NCBI RefSeq assembly: GCF_900099705.1
Contig: NZ_LT629695.1
Coordinates: forward strand, 1,736,001 to 1,800,000
Origin: Agrococcus jejuensis
Lineage (GTDB): Bacteria > Actinomycetota > Actinomycetes > Actinomycetales > Microbacteriaceae
Reading direction: 5' to 3'
Length of the DNA: 64,000 nucleotides
Position numbers and translations under genes: made by a program. Shown in pieces: positions 34,540 through 42,812 of the stretch. The notes under the pieces were generated by a model that did not search any database, was not told the DNA's origin, and saw nothing but the letters and a program-made list of their open reading frames with translations. Within the stretch, counting starts at the first letter, position 1. Each line of letters starts with the position of its first letter.

Positions 34540-36129
34540 TCAGTCGGCGAGCACGATCTCCCGCAGGGTCGGGTTGCCGACGGGCGAGGTGACGAGCTCG
34601 GCGATGCGCTCGCTCGTCACGTACGAGTACGTCTCGTTGAAGAGCGGCACGGCGGGGAACTCGGCCTGGATGAGCTCCTGCACCGCGGCGTACGCGGTGC
34701 CGTCGCCCGACGGGTCGGCGTCGGCCGTCGCCATGGCTGCCGCGACCTCGTCCGAGTAGAACGGGATGCAGTTGTCGCATCCGCCGCCCTGGATGAAGAA
34801 CACGCGCAGCGTCGCCTGCTGGCTCGGGTACAGCGCACCCCAGCGGCTGAAGTACGGGGAGTCGATGTCGCCCGCGGTGCGGGTGGCGAGGAACTCCGCC
34901 CAGTCGGCCGAGGGGTTGATCGTCGCCTCGATGCCGAGGTTCTGGCGCAGCTGGTTGGCGATGGCCTCGTACAGCGGGTCGAGTCCGCCGCCGCCGGGGA
35001 AGTAGATCTCCATCGTGCCGTCGAAGCCGCCGGCCTCCTCGAGCAGCGCCGCGGCGGCCTCGGGGTCGTACTCGCAGTACTCGCCGCAGATGCCCTCGGG
35101 CGTGCCGGGCTCGATCGTGGGCGTCCACGCCGTCGCCGGCTCGTAGGTGCCGCCGTAGACGACGTCGATGATGGTCTCGCGGTCGATGGCCATCGAGATC
35201 GCCTGGCGCACGCGCACGTCCTGGTAGCGCTCATCCCACAGCGGCAGGCCGAGGAACGAGATGCCGGGCGCCTCGAACGAGTACAGGCGGTCGCCGAAGT
35301 CGCCCGCCGCCTGCGTGAGGCGCGATGCGGGCACGCCGTTGACGTCGAGGTTGCCGGCGAGCACGTCGGTGTACGCCGTGGCCTCGTCGGTGTAGGGCAC
35401 GAACGAGATCTGGTCGATCGTCGGCTCGTCGCCCTGGAAGTCCTCGTAGGCGGTGACGACGATCGTCTCGTTCTCGACGTAGTCGTCGACGATCTCGAAC
35501 GGACCGTTGCCCGCGGGGTGCACGTTGTAGGCGTCGAAGTCGTCGAACGCCGACTCCGGCATGGGGAAGAAGGCGGTCATGGCCTGCGACACCTGCAGCG
35601 GGAACTGACCGTCGGCGCCCGAGAGCTCGACGGTGAAGGTCGTGTCGTCGACGACCGTGAGGCCCGACATCTCGTCGGTGGTGGGCTCGCCCTCCGCCGG
35701 GTTGAGGTCGCCGTAGCCGACGACGTTCGCGAGCTGGCCGGAGTTCTCCATGGCGTTGGGGCCGTAGGCGACGGCGTTCCACGAGTCGACGTAGGACTGC
35801 GCGGTCACGGGGGTGCCGTCGTGGAAGGTCCAGCCGTCGCGCAGCGTGATCGTCCACGTGACGGCGTCCTCGGTCTCCACCGACTCGGCGGCGATGTAGT
35901 CGAGCGAGCCGTCGTCGTTGAGGAACGTGAGCGGCGACCACACCGCCATGTTGAAGTCGAACGCGACCGACTGGCGGCCGGGGATGAGCAGCTGCGGGTC
36001 GGTGGTGCCGTAGCTGATGGCGTTCTCGGAGGCGGCGGCGTCGGAGTCGCCGCCACCTCCCGAACAGGCGGTGATGGCGAGCGCGGAGGCCGCGATGGCC
36101 CCCACGAGCGCGAGTCGAGTGCGTCGCAT
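34540..36129 (-). CDS. Peptide ABC transporter substrate-binding lipoprotein (SBP family 5)
   Basis: A 529-residue receptor lipoprotein. The signal ends in the lipobox ALAITACSGG with the Cys near residue 22. Family-5 features include VTWTITLRDGWTFHDGTPVTAQSYV and the DGTMEIYFPGGGGLDPLYEA domain. It opens the second importer operon, whose next genes are M14, DppB, DppC, hydrolase, GbsR and double ATPase. Cys pairs late in the protein (EGICGEYCEYD and GGCDNCIPF) may form disulfides. Confidence 0.93.
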   Translation of the reverse strand: MRRTRLALVGAIAASALAITACSGGGGDSDAAASENAISYGTTDPQLLIPGRQSVAFDFNMAVWSPLTFLNDDGSLDYIAAESVETEDAVTWTITLRDGWTFHDGTPVTAQSYVDSWNAVAYGPNAMENSGQLANVVGYGDLNPAEGEPTTDEMSGLTVVDDTTFTVELSGADGQFPLQVSQAMTAFFPMPESAFDDFDAYNVHPAGNGPFEIVDDYVENETIVVTAYEDFQGDEPTIDQISFVPYTDEATAYTDVLAGNLDVNGVPASRLTQAAGDFGDRLYSFEAPGISFLGLPLWDERYQDVRVRQAISMAIDRETIIDVVYGGTYEPATAWTPTIEPGTPEGICGEYCEYDPEAAAALLEEAGGFDGTMEIYFPGGGGLDPLYEAIANQLRQNLGIEATINPSADWAEFLATRTAGDIDSPYFSRWGALYPSQQATLRVFFIQGGGCDNCIPFYSDEVAAAMATADADPSGDGTAYAAVQELIQAEFPAVPLFNETYSYVTSERIAELVTSPVGNPTLREIVLAD

Positions 36130-36202
36130 GGGTCTCTCCTGGTGCCGGGGGATGCGGCGACGCTCGACGACGTGCTGACCGTCGAGGGCCGTTGGAGAGT
36201 CA

Positions 36203-36268
36203 GTGAACGCCTGTCGTTCACCTCTGGTCAAGCATTTCGTTCAGAAGTTTCACAAAACGGTGAAACTT
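36203..36268 (-). promoter_or_regulatory. Operator pair and promoter region of second importer operon
   Basis: Two perfect inverted repeats lie in an AT-richer stretch: GTGAACG-N5-CGTTCAC (36203-36221) and AAGTTTCAC-N6-GTGAAACTT (36245-36268). TTGACC on the - strand (36226-36231) lies between them and could be a -35. Both palindromes share the GTGAA half-site, suggesting one dimeric regulator. The GbsR protein of the operon is the best candidate. Confidence 0.65.
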
Positions 36269-36330
36269 TTACGCGCCTGAAACACGACGCGTTGCGGGCG
36301 TGGGCGCCGCTCGGTGCGGCTGGGCAGCCT

Positions 36331-36356
36331 GCACGCGGATGCCGGCCGCCGCGTGC
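36331..36356 (-). terminator. Hairpin downstream of the DipZ-like gene
   Basis: GCACGCGG (36331-36338) and CCGCGTGC (36349-36356) pair perfectly around a 10-base loop, 46 bases past the stop of the - strand gene at 36402. There is no T-run. Confidence 0.55.
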
Positions 36357-36401
36357 GATGTGCACGCGACGGCCCGCTCGTGGGCGCATCTCGCCCGACG
36401 A

Positions 36402-38159
36402 TCACCCGAAGGTGAACGAGTACGCGTTGACGCCGCTCGGCAGGGTCACCACGATCGTGCCGTCCTGGCTGGCATCGGCCCGCAGCAGCTCGTAGGCGTT
36501 CGGGGTGCCGCTGACGTCGATCTCGACGCGTTCGCCGTCGACCTCGGCCACGACGGTGCCCTCGCCCTCGAGCACCATCTGCACGACCTGCGCCGAGTAC
36601 TCGAGCGTGATCTCCGCCGAGTCGCCGCGCGGCGTGACGTACTGCGACTCGAGCTGCCAGTCGCCGTCGAGCGCGAACGTGTCCTGCGGGATCGTCTCGG
36701 GGTACGAGAACGACTCCGTGCTCGCGCCGTAGCGCTCGTCGCCACCGAAGTTCACGACCTTCGACCAGCCGAGGTACGTCTCGGGCGTGCGGTCGGGGTT
36801 CGCCGCGGTCTCGTCGGCCGTCTCGGTGGCAGCGGGCAGGTCGACGCCCGGGTTCGCCTGCTCGAGCAGCTCGCGGATCATCTGCTCGCCCTCCGCGTAC
36901 TGCCCCTCGCCGAAGTGCACGTTGCGCACGACGCCGTCGGCGTCGATGAGGTAGCGGGCCGGCCAGTAGGCGTTGCGGTAGTTCGTCCACGTCGACAGCG
37001 TGTTGTCGATCGCGACCGGGTACTCGATGCCGAGGCGGGCGGCGCCGTCGATGACGTTGTCGCGCACCTTCTCGAACGCGTACTCGGGGCTGTGCACGCC
37101 GATCACCTGCAGACCCGCATCCGCGTACGCGTCGTACCAGGCGTTGATGTGCGGCGCGGAGCGCTGGCAGTTGATGCACGAGTACGCCCAGAAGTCCACG
37201 AGCACGACCTGGCCGCGCAGCTCGGCGAGGTCGATCGGCTGATCGCCCTCGGTGTTGAACCACGACTCGATGCCGCGGATGCTCGGCGCGGTGCCGCACT
37301 CCTGCAGCTCGGTGGCGCCGGGGTCGCAGAGGTCGAGGTCCTGGTTCTCGTCGTTCTCGAGGCCGCCGATGGCGATGGCCTCCTGCACCTCGTCGTTCTC
37401 GGCGATCTGCTGCTGCAGCGCCGACGTGTAGTCGGGCACGAGCTGCTGCAGCCGGGCGGGCACGTCGAACACGAGGCCGACGGCGAGCAGGATCATGAGC
37501 AGGCCCGAGACGATGCGGATGGTCTTCTGGCGGCGGCGGAAGGCGCTGATGCGCTCGGCGAGCCTGCGGCCCGCGAGGGCGAAGAACAGCAGTGGCAGCG
37601 CGGCACCGATCGCGAACGAGACCGTGAGCACGACGGTGTCGGCGCCGATCTGGCCCGTCGCGCCCGCGACGGTGATGGCGGCGAGCACGGGGCCGGCGCA
37701 CGGCACGTAGACGGCGCCGAGGGCGAGGCCGAGCGGGAAGCCCTGCATCTTCGACGTGCCCTTGGGCTTCGGCAGCCGCTCGAACGGCTTCTCGAGCAGG
37801 TGCTGGACCTGCGGGAACATGAGGCCGACGCCGATGAGCACGAGCACCGTGATGCCCGCCCAGCGCAGCACGTCCTGCGGGAGACCCAGGGCGTTGAGGA
37901 TGAGGCTGGCCGCGAGCGTCATGATCGTGAAGCTCGTGACGATGCCGAGGATCACGAGGTACGGCCGCCAGCGCGAGACGGTGGGCGCCGCGACGCGGGT
38001 CTTCGTGGCGACGGCGCCGTCGCCGCGCTCCTCGCCGCTGGCGCCGCTGCCGCGAGCGGACTGCATGCCGCCCGACATGAGGATGACCGGCAGCACCGGG
38101 ATGATGCACGGCGAGATGCCGGTGATGAACCCACCGAGCAGACCGATGATGACGAGCAT
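36402..38159 (-). CDS. DipZ-type CcdA/thioredoxin fusion protein
   Basis: A 585-residue protein with three parts. An N-terminal CcdA-like membrane domain of about six helices carries the redox Cys pair in ISPCIIPVLP and YVPCAGPVLAA. A TlpA-like periplasmic redoxin has FWAYSCINCQRSAPH (CXXC). A C-terminal beta-sandwich domain (about 450-585) follows. This is the architecture of mycobacterial DipZ. It should pass electrons from cytoplasmic thioredoxin to extracytoplasmic thiols. Its neighbour is a thioredoxin-coupled arsenate reductase; the link may be general thiol redox. Confidence 0.92.
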   Translation of the reverse strand: MLVIIGLLGGFITGISPCIIPVLPVILMSGGMQSARGSGASGEERGDGAVATKTRVAAPTVSRWRPYLVILGIVTSFTIMTLAASLILNALGLPQDVLRWAGITVLVLIGVGLMFPQVQHLLEKPFERLPKPKGTSKMQGFPLGLALGAVYVPCAGPVLAAITVAGATGQIGADTVVLTVSFAIGAALPLLFFALAGRRLAERISAFRRRQKTIRIVSGLLMILLAVGLVFDVPARLQQLVPDYTSALQQQIAENDEVQEAIAIGGLENDENQDLDLCDPGATELQECGTAPSIRGIESWFNTEGDQPIDLAELRGQVVLVDFWAYSCINCQRSAPHINAWYDAYADAGLQVIGVHSPEYAFEKVRDNVIDGAARLGIEYPVAIDNTLSTWTNYRNAYWPARYLIDADGVVRNVHFGEGQYAEGEQMIRELLEQANPGVDLPAATETADETAANPDRTPETYLGWSKVVNFGGDERYGASTESFSYPETIPQDTFALDGDWQLESQYVTPRGDSAEITLEYSAQVVQMVLEGEGTVVAEVDGERVEIDVSGTPNAYELLRADASQDGTIVVTLPSGVNAYSFTFG

Positions 38160-38216
38160 GGCGCCCTCCTTGACGTTGGAGGGTTCGTCGTGGGCGGGGA
38201 CTCGGATGCCTCAGGA

Positions 38217-38230
38217 CGCGCAACTGCGCG
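38217..38230. repeat. Short palindrome in the DipZ-ArsC spacer
   Basis: CGCGCAACTGCGCG is a short dyad (GCGCA-AC-TGCGC at its core) in the 168-base gap between the DipZ-like start and the end of the arsenate reductase gene. It could be an operator or the base of a terminator. Nothing else is evident in this gap. Confidence 0.35.
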
Positions 38231-38327
38231 CGCCAGGCGGATTGGATCCCGCAGATGCGGCGTTCTCGTGCGACTTCGTCCGCACGTGGCCGATGTGGCG
38301 TGCTCCAGGAGGGCGACGCCCGCAGCG

Positions 38328-38741
38328 TCAGCCGAGCGGCGCGAGCTCGGCGACGAGCGCCTCGACGCGGGCGCGGATGTCGTCGCGGATCGGCCGCACC
38401 GCCTCGATGCCCTGGCCGGCGGGATCCTCGAGCCCCCAGTCCTCGTAGCGCTTGCCTGGGAAGAACGGGCACGCGTCGCCGCAGCCCATCGTGATCACGG
38501 CATCCGACGCCTGCACGGCCTCGGTCGTGAGCACCTTCGGCTGCTCGGCGGTGATGTCGATGCCGACCTCCGCCATGGCGGCGACGGCGATCGGGTTGAT
38601 CTGCTCGGCGGGCATCGAGCCTGCCGAGCGCACCTCGATGCGGTCGCCCGCGAGCGCCCGCACGAAGCCCGCGGCCATCTGCGAGCGGCCCGCGTTGTGC
38701 ACGCAGACGAAGAGCACGGAGGGGGTGGTCACGGCATCCAT
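38328..38741 (-). CDS. arsC: Thioredoxin-dependent arsenate reductase (LMW phosphatase fold)
   Basis: A 137-residue enzyme. Cys13-Val-His-Asn-Ala-Gly-Arg19 is the CX5R phosphate/arsenate loop; Cys87 and Cys91 (MGCGDACPFF) fit the resolving-cysteine relay; EDPAGQ is near the C-terminus. It would reduce arsenate to arsenite with thioredoxin or mycothiol-type thiols. No ArsR, ArsB/Acr3 or other ars genes are adjacent, so the arsenite exit step is missing here. A protein phosphatase role is less likely given the extra Cys pair. Confidence 0.88.
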   Translation of the reverse strand: MDAVTTPSVLFVCVHNAGRSQMAAGFVRALAGDRIEVRSAGSMPAEQINPIAVAAMAEVGIDITAEQPKVLTTEAVQASDAVITMGCGDACPFFPGKRYEDWGLEDPAGQGIEAVRPIRDDIRARVEALVAELAPLG

Positions 38742-38807
38742 CCTGCCGTGCGCGGCCGAGGCGGCCGCCGCATCGCCTGACCGGACGGATGCGGCGGCCG
38801 CCTCGAG

Positions 38808-39875
38808 TCAGTAGGCGCGCAGGCGCTGGGCGGGCACCCAGTCGACGTCGGCGCCGAGCTCGCGCGCCCAGCGGATGGGCGTCGACGCGTCGCGCAGCGC
38901 GGCGCGACCGATGCGCACGGCGGCGACGCCCGACGCGACGATCGCCTCCGCCTGCTCGGCCGTCTCGACGAGGCCGACGGCCGACGTCACGACGCCCTCG
39001 GCGGCGATGCGCTCCGCGAGGTGCACCTGGTAGCCGGGGCCGACGGGGATGTCGGCGAGCACGAGCCCACCCGACGACGCGTCGACGGCATCCGCTCCGG
39101 CGCCGATCGCCCACGCCGCGACCTGCGCGGCGTCGTCGGGCGTGACGCCACCCTCGGTCCAGTCGGTCGCCGACAGGCGCACGACGATCGGCAGCTCGGG
39201 CAGCTCGGCGCGGATGCGGCGCACGACGTCGAGCAGCAGCGTCGCGCGGCCGGCGAGGTCGCCGCCGAAGCGGTCGTCGCGCCGATTCGTGATGGGGGAG
39301 AGCAGCTGGTGCAGCAGGTAGCCGTGGGCGGCGTGCACCTCGACGACGTCGAAGCCCGCTGCGACCGCACGGTGCGCGGCGGCGACGAACGCGTCGGCGA
39401 TCGCCTCGAGCTCGGCCGTCGATGCCGCGCGCGGCTGCGCGAGGCCGAGGATCTGCTCGTCGGAGGCCGACACCGTCTGCCAGCCGCCCGCGTCCACCGG
39501 CACCGAGCCGCGCGCGTCGCCGTCGCGGCCGAAGCCCGCATACGTGCTCGCCTTCGCGCCCGCGTGGTTCAGCTGCACGCCGATCGCCGCGCCCTGCGCA
39601 TGCGCGAAGTCGACGATGGGGCGCCACGCATCCACCTGCGCGTCGTTCCAGATGCCCGTGTCCTGCCTCGTGATGCGACCGTCGGGCGCGATCGCCGTCG
39701 CCTCGACGACCAGCAGTCCCGTGCCGCCCGCGGCGAGCGCGCCGTAGTGCACGCGATGCCAGTCGGTCGGCACGCCGTCGTAGGCGTCGACGGAGTACTG
39801 GCACATCGGCGCGATCCAGATGCGGTTGCGCAGCGCGAGGCCGCGCAGCCGCATCGGCTCGACGATCGACGTCAC
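38808..39875 (-). CDS. Old-yellow-enzyme family NADPH dehydrogenase (YqjM-like)
   Basis: A 355-residue flavoenzyme. APMCQYS near residue 25 holds the flavin-tuning Cys of the YqjM class; IGVQLNHAGAKAS and EVHAAHGYLLHQLLSP are active-site segments; GLVETAEQAEAIV binds FMN phosphate. It reduces activated C=C bonds. GTG 39875 overlaps the M20 stop by 4 bases and it is the last gene of the six-gene catabolic operon. An enone or maleimide-like intermediate could be the substrate, which is inference. Confidence 0.93.
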   Translation of the reverse strand: MTSIVEPMRLRGLALRNRIWIAPMCQYSVDAYDGVPTDWHRVHYGALAAGGTGLLVVEATAIAPDGRITRQDTGIWNDAQVDAWRPIVDFAHAQGAAIGVQLNHAGAKASTYAGFGRDGDARGSVPVDAGGWQTVSASDEQILGLAQPRAASTAELEAIADAFVAAAHRAVAAGFDVVEVHAAHGYLLHQLLSPITNRRDDRFGGDLAGRATLLLDVVRRIRAELPELPIVVRLSATDWTEGGVTPDDAAQVAAWAIGAGADAVDASSGGLVLADIPVGPGYQVHLAERIAAEGVVTSAVGLVETAEQAEAIVASGVAAVRIGRAALRDASTPIRWARELGADVDWVPAQRLRAY

Positions 39876-41026
39876 GCCGATGCCCCGCCGAGGCGCGCGA
39901 TGAGCCCGGCGGCGAGCGCGGTGCGCTGCACCATGCCGTCGATCGAGATCCACTCGTGCCGTGCGTGCGCGCCGTCGCCGACGGCGCCGAGGCCGTCGAG
40001 CACCGGCAGGCCCAGGGCAGCGGCGAAGTTGCCGTCGCTCGCGCCGCCCACCGAGATCTCCTCGACCGTCCAGCCCTGCTCGACCGACACGTCGCGCGCG
40101 ACGGCGAAGAGCGCCGCCGTGACCTCGCTGCGCGGCATCACCGGCCGGTTCCAGCCGCCGGCGATCTCGAGGCCGGCGCCGTCGCGGTGCGGACGCATGG
40201 CAGCGAGGGCGGCGTCGATGCGATCCATCTCGGCGACGTCGGCGACGCGCACGTCGACGAGCGCCTGCGCGCGACCCGCGGTCACGTTCGAGCGCGAGCC
40301 CCCCGCGAGCGTGCCGACGTTGACGCTCGTGCCCGCCGAGAGGTCGGCGGATGCATGCAGCGCGAGCACCGCACGCGCCATCTCGTCGATGGCGCTCACG
40401 CCGCGCTCGGGGTCGAGGCCCGCGTGGCCCTCGATGCCGCGCGTCGTCACCGAGAAGATGCCGACGCCCTTGCGTGCCGTCTTCAGCGCGCCCTCGGCGC
40501 TCGCCTCGAACACGAGCACGGCGTCGCGCCCGGCGACGGCCTCCTCGATCACGGGGCGGGATGCGAGCGAGCCGATCTCCTCGTCGCCGTTGAGCACGAG
40601 GCGGATGGCCGGCAGCGGCAGCCCCTGCGCACGTGCGATCGCGATGGCGTGGGTGGCCTGCACGAGGCCGGCCTTCATGTCGAAGACGCCGGGACCGGTC
40701 AGGCGGTCGCCGTCGATGGTCACGGGCCAGTCGGCGAGGGTGCCGAGCGGCCAGACGGTGTCGTAGTGGCAGAGGATCGCGATGGATCCGGTGCCCCCGT
40801 TCGCGGCGGGCCAGTCGAGCACGGCGATGTTGCCCTGCTCGCCGCCGTCCACCGTGCGCGATGCCTCGGGCGCACCGAGGTGCTGCTCGACGTACGACCG
40901 CACCCACGTGAGCCCGGCCGCGAGGGCGGCGAGGTCGTCGGAGGGCGTCTCCTGCTCGGCGTACGCCGTCACGTCGGCGACGAGCGCATCCCTCGCGGCC
41001 TCGGCCGCCTGCACGAGCGCGCTCAT
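39872..41026 (-). CDS. M20-family metallopeptidase (carboxypeptidase G2-like)
   Basis: A 384-residue di-zinc amidohydrolase without a signal peptide. Metal and catalytic residues are visible in LCHYDTVWP (His, Asp), GVFDMKAG (Asp), NGDEEIGS (catalytic Glu pair) and the late HARHEWIS. The lid domain interrupts at about 180-290. It probably hydrolyses an N-acyl or N-carbamoyl amino acid or a dipeptide. It overlaps both neighbours by four bases. Confidence 0.9.
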   Translation of the reverse strand: MSALVQAAEAARDALVADVTAYAEQETPSDDLAALAAGLTWVRSYVEQHLGAPEASRTVDGGEQGNIAVLDWPAANGGTGSIAILCHYDTVWPLGTLADWPVTIDGDRLTGPGVFDMKAGLVQATHAIAIARAQGLPLPAIRLVLNGDEEIGSLASRPVIEEAVAGRDAVLVFEASAEGALKTARKGVGIFSVTTRGIEGHAGLDPERGVSAIDEMARAVLALHASADLSAGTSVNVGTLAGGSRSNVTAGRAQALVDVRVADVAEMDRIDAALAAMRPHRDGAGLEIAGGWNRPVMPRSEVTAALFAVARDVSVEQGWTVEEISVGGASDGNFAAALGLPVLDGLGAVGDGAHARHEWISIDGMVQRTALAAGLIARLGGASA

Positions 41027-42030
41027 GCGGTCGCCAGCCGGTCGAGCTCGGCGAGGTGCGCCTCGTCCATGGCGATCTCGTGGGTCTCGAGCGCGACGAT
41101 CGCATCCACCATCCACTGCACGAGCGGCGTGGGGATGCCGCGGCGCGCGGCCGCCTCGAGCACGGGGCCGTACTGCGTCGGCACCTCGGTGCGGCGGCCG
41201 CGCACGGCGATGTCGCGCCAGATGCCCGAGCGCTTCTTCGTCTGCCTGCCGAGCCATGCGACGAGTCCGTCGGTCGCGGCGTCGGCGGCCTCGGCCGAGC
41301 CGAGGTAGTCGTTCGGCGCGAAGGCGTCGAAGCCCTCGAGCGCGATGCCCTCGGCCGTCGCGACCGTGAGCACCTCGCGCACGAGCGCGTGCATGCCGAC
41401 GCGGTGGCGGTCGATGAGGTCGCCCATGTCGTCGTCGGCGAGGGCGGATGCGACGAGCATCGCGCCGAAGCCGAGCTTCGACCAGAGGAAGCCGGGCACG
41501 TTCTCGGAGACGATCGGCTCGCCCCAGTGGTGCAGGTCGTGCGCGAGGGTGCGCACGCGGTCGCTCGTGCCGCCGGCGTGCTCGCCGAGGGCGATGTCGC
41601 CGATGCCGCCGTCCTTCACGACGCCGGGCGCCATGACGTCGGCGAACAGGTCGACGAACGCCGCGACGGTGCGGTCGACGCCGACGTGGCGCGCGATCGT
41701 CGCCTCGTTGAGGCCGTTCTGCATCGATGCGACCCAGCCGTCGGCGGCGAGGCGCGGCGCGATCCATGCGGCGACGCCGTCGGTGGCCTGCGCCTTGACG
41801 GCGAGCAGCACGGCGCCGAGCTCGGCGGGTGCCTCGTCGGGCGTCGAGATCGGCAGTCGAGCCGTGTGCTCGCCCGTGGGGTGCTCGATGCGGAGGCCGT
41901 GCTCGCGGATGGCGGCGACGTGCTCGGGGTCGGCGTCGACGAGGTGCACGTCGGCACCCGCGAGGTGCAGGTGCACGGCGAGGGTGCCGCCGATCGCTCC
42001 TGCGCCGACGATCGTGTACTGCGAGGTCAT
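41023..42030 (-). CDS. PanE/ApbA-like 2-ketopantoate reductase family protein
   Basis: A 335-residue NADPH-binding oxidoreductase. TIVGAGAIGGTLAVHL is the Rossmann motif, SMQNGLNE contains the conserved Asn, and WSKLGFGAM supplies the catalytic Lys. Its place in a catabolic operon argues against a housekeeping pantothenate role; it may reduce a 2-oxo acid intermediate. ATG 42030 overlaps the SDR gene stop. Confidence 0.87.
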   Translation of the reverse strand: MTSQYTIVGAGAIGGTLAVHLHLAGADVHLVDADPEHVAAIREHGLRIEHPTGEHTARLPISTPDEAPAELGAVLLAVKAQATDGVAAWIAPRLAADGWVASMQNGLNEATIARHVGVDRTVAAFVDLFADVMAPGVVKDGGIGDIALGEHAGGTSDRVRTLAHDLHHWGEPIVSENVPGFLWSKLGFGAMLVASALADDDMGDLIDRHRVGMHALVREVLTVATAEGIALEGFDAFAPNDYLGSAEAADAATDGLVAWLGRQTKKRSGIWRDIAVRGRRTEVPTQYGPVLEAAARRGIPTPLVQWMVDAIVALETHEIAMDEAHLAELDRLATA

Positions 42031-42812
42031 GCCTGCTCTTCCTTGGTCGTGGCGGTCCAGTGCTGCGGGAGGTGCCAGGCGCCCGTCGACGATCCGCCGT
42101 CGACGCGCAGCACCTCCCCGGTGATCCACTCCGCCTCGTCGCCGGCGATCCAGACGACGGCGCGGGCGATGTCCGCGGGCGTGCCGCGGCGGCCGAGGGG
42201 CGTGTCGCCGACGGCGTTCGCGTACTCCTCGGTCACGGGGTTCACGCTCGAGTCGACGGTGACGAATCCGGGTGCCACGGCGTTGACGCGGATGCCGTGC
42301 CTGCCGAGCTCGAGGGCGGATGCGCGCGTGGCTGCCTCGAGCGCCGCCTTCGACGTCGAGTACGGCGCTGCACCCGGGCGGGCGCGCAGCGCGGCGCCCG
42401 ACGAGATGCTCACGACGCTCGCGCCGCGGCCCGCCGCGATGGCGTGGCGCGCGAGCGCGACCGTGAGGAGCACGGGCGCGCGGGTGTTGACGTCGAGCAC
42501 GAGGTCCCACGTCGCGGCGTCGAGCTCGAGGAACGGCGTCGCGGGGTAGACGCCCGCGCTCGACACGAGCACGTCGACGGGCGCGGTCGCCCACGCCGCC
42601 TCCATGAGCGTCTCGTGCGCGGTGTCGCCGCGCAGGTCGACCGTCTGCGTCGCGGCCGACGCCGCGCCCGCCTCGAGCGCGAGCGCGGCCGTCTCGGCGA
42701 GCGGCTCGGCGTGCAGGTCGGCGACCGTCAGGGCGTCGCCCCCGCGCGCGAACGCGAGGGCGACCTCCCTGCCGATGCCCGATCCGGCGCCGGTCACGAG
42801 CACGTGCCGCAT
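42027..42812 (-). CDS. SDR-family oxidoreductase
   Basis: A 261-residue short-chain dehydrogenase with TGAGSGIG (cofactor loop), SSAGVYP, catalytic Ser in SISSG, YSTSK (Tyr/Lys pair) and NAVAPGFV. It is probably NAD(P)-dependent alcohol/ketone oxidoreduction of the operon's substrate. It shares one base with the upstream MFS stop (TGATG) and overlaps PanE by four, which indicates translational coupling. Confidence 0.92.
   Translation of the reverse strand: MRHVLVTGAGSGIGREVALAFARGGDALTVADLHAEPLAETAALALEAGAASAATQTVDLRGDTAHETLMEAAWATAPVDVLVSSAGVYPATPFLELDAATWDLVLDVNTRAPVLLTVALARHAIAAGRGASVVSISSGAALRARPGAAPYSTSKAALEAATRASALELGRHGIRVNAVAPGFVTVDSSVNPVTEEYANAVGDTPLGRRGTPADIARAVVWIAGDEAEWITGEVLRVDGGSSTGAWHLPQHWTATTKEEQA

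Noticed and set aside
36250..39804. 1184-codon open frame on the - strand spanning DipZ, arsC and part of the flavoenzyme
   Set aside because: It is a shifted frame over three recognisable genes and is extremely Arg-rich with no domain.
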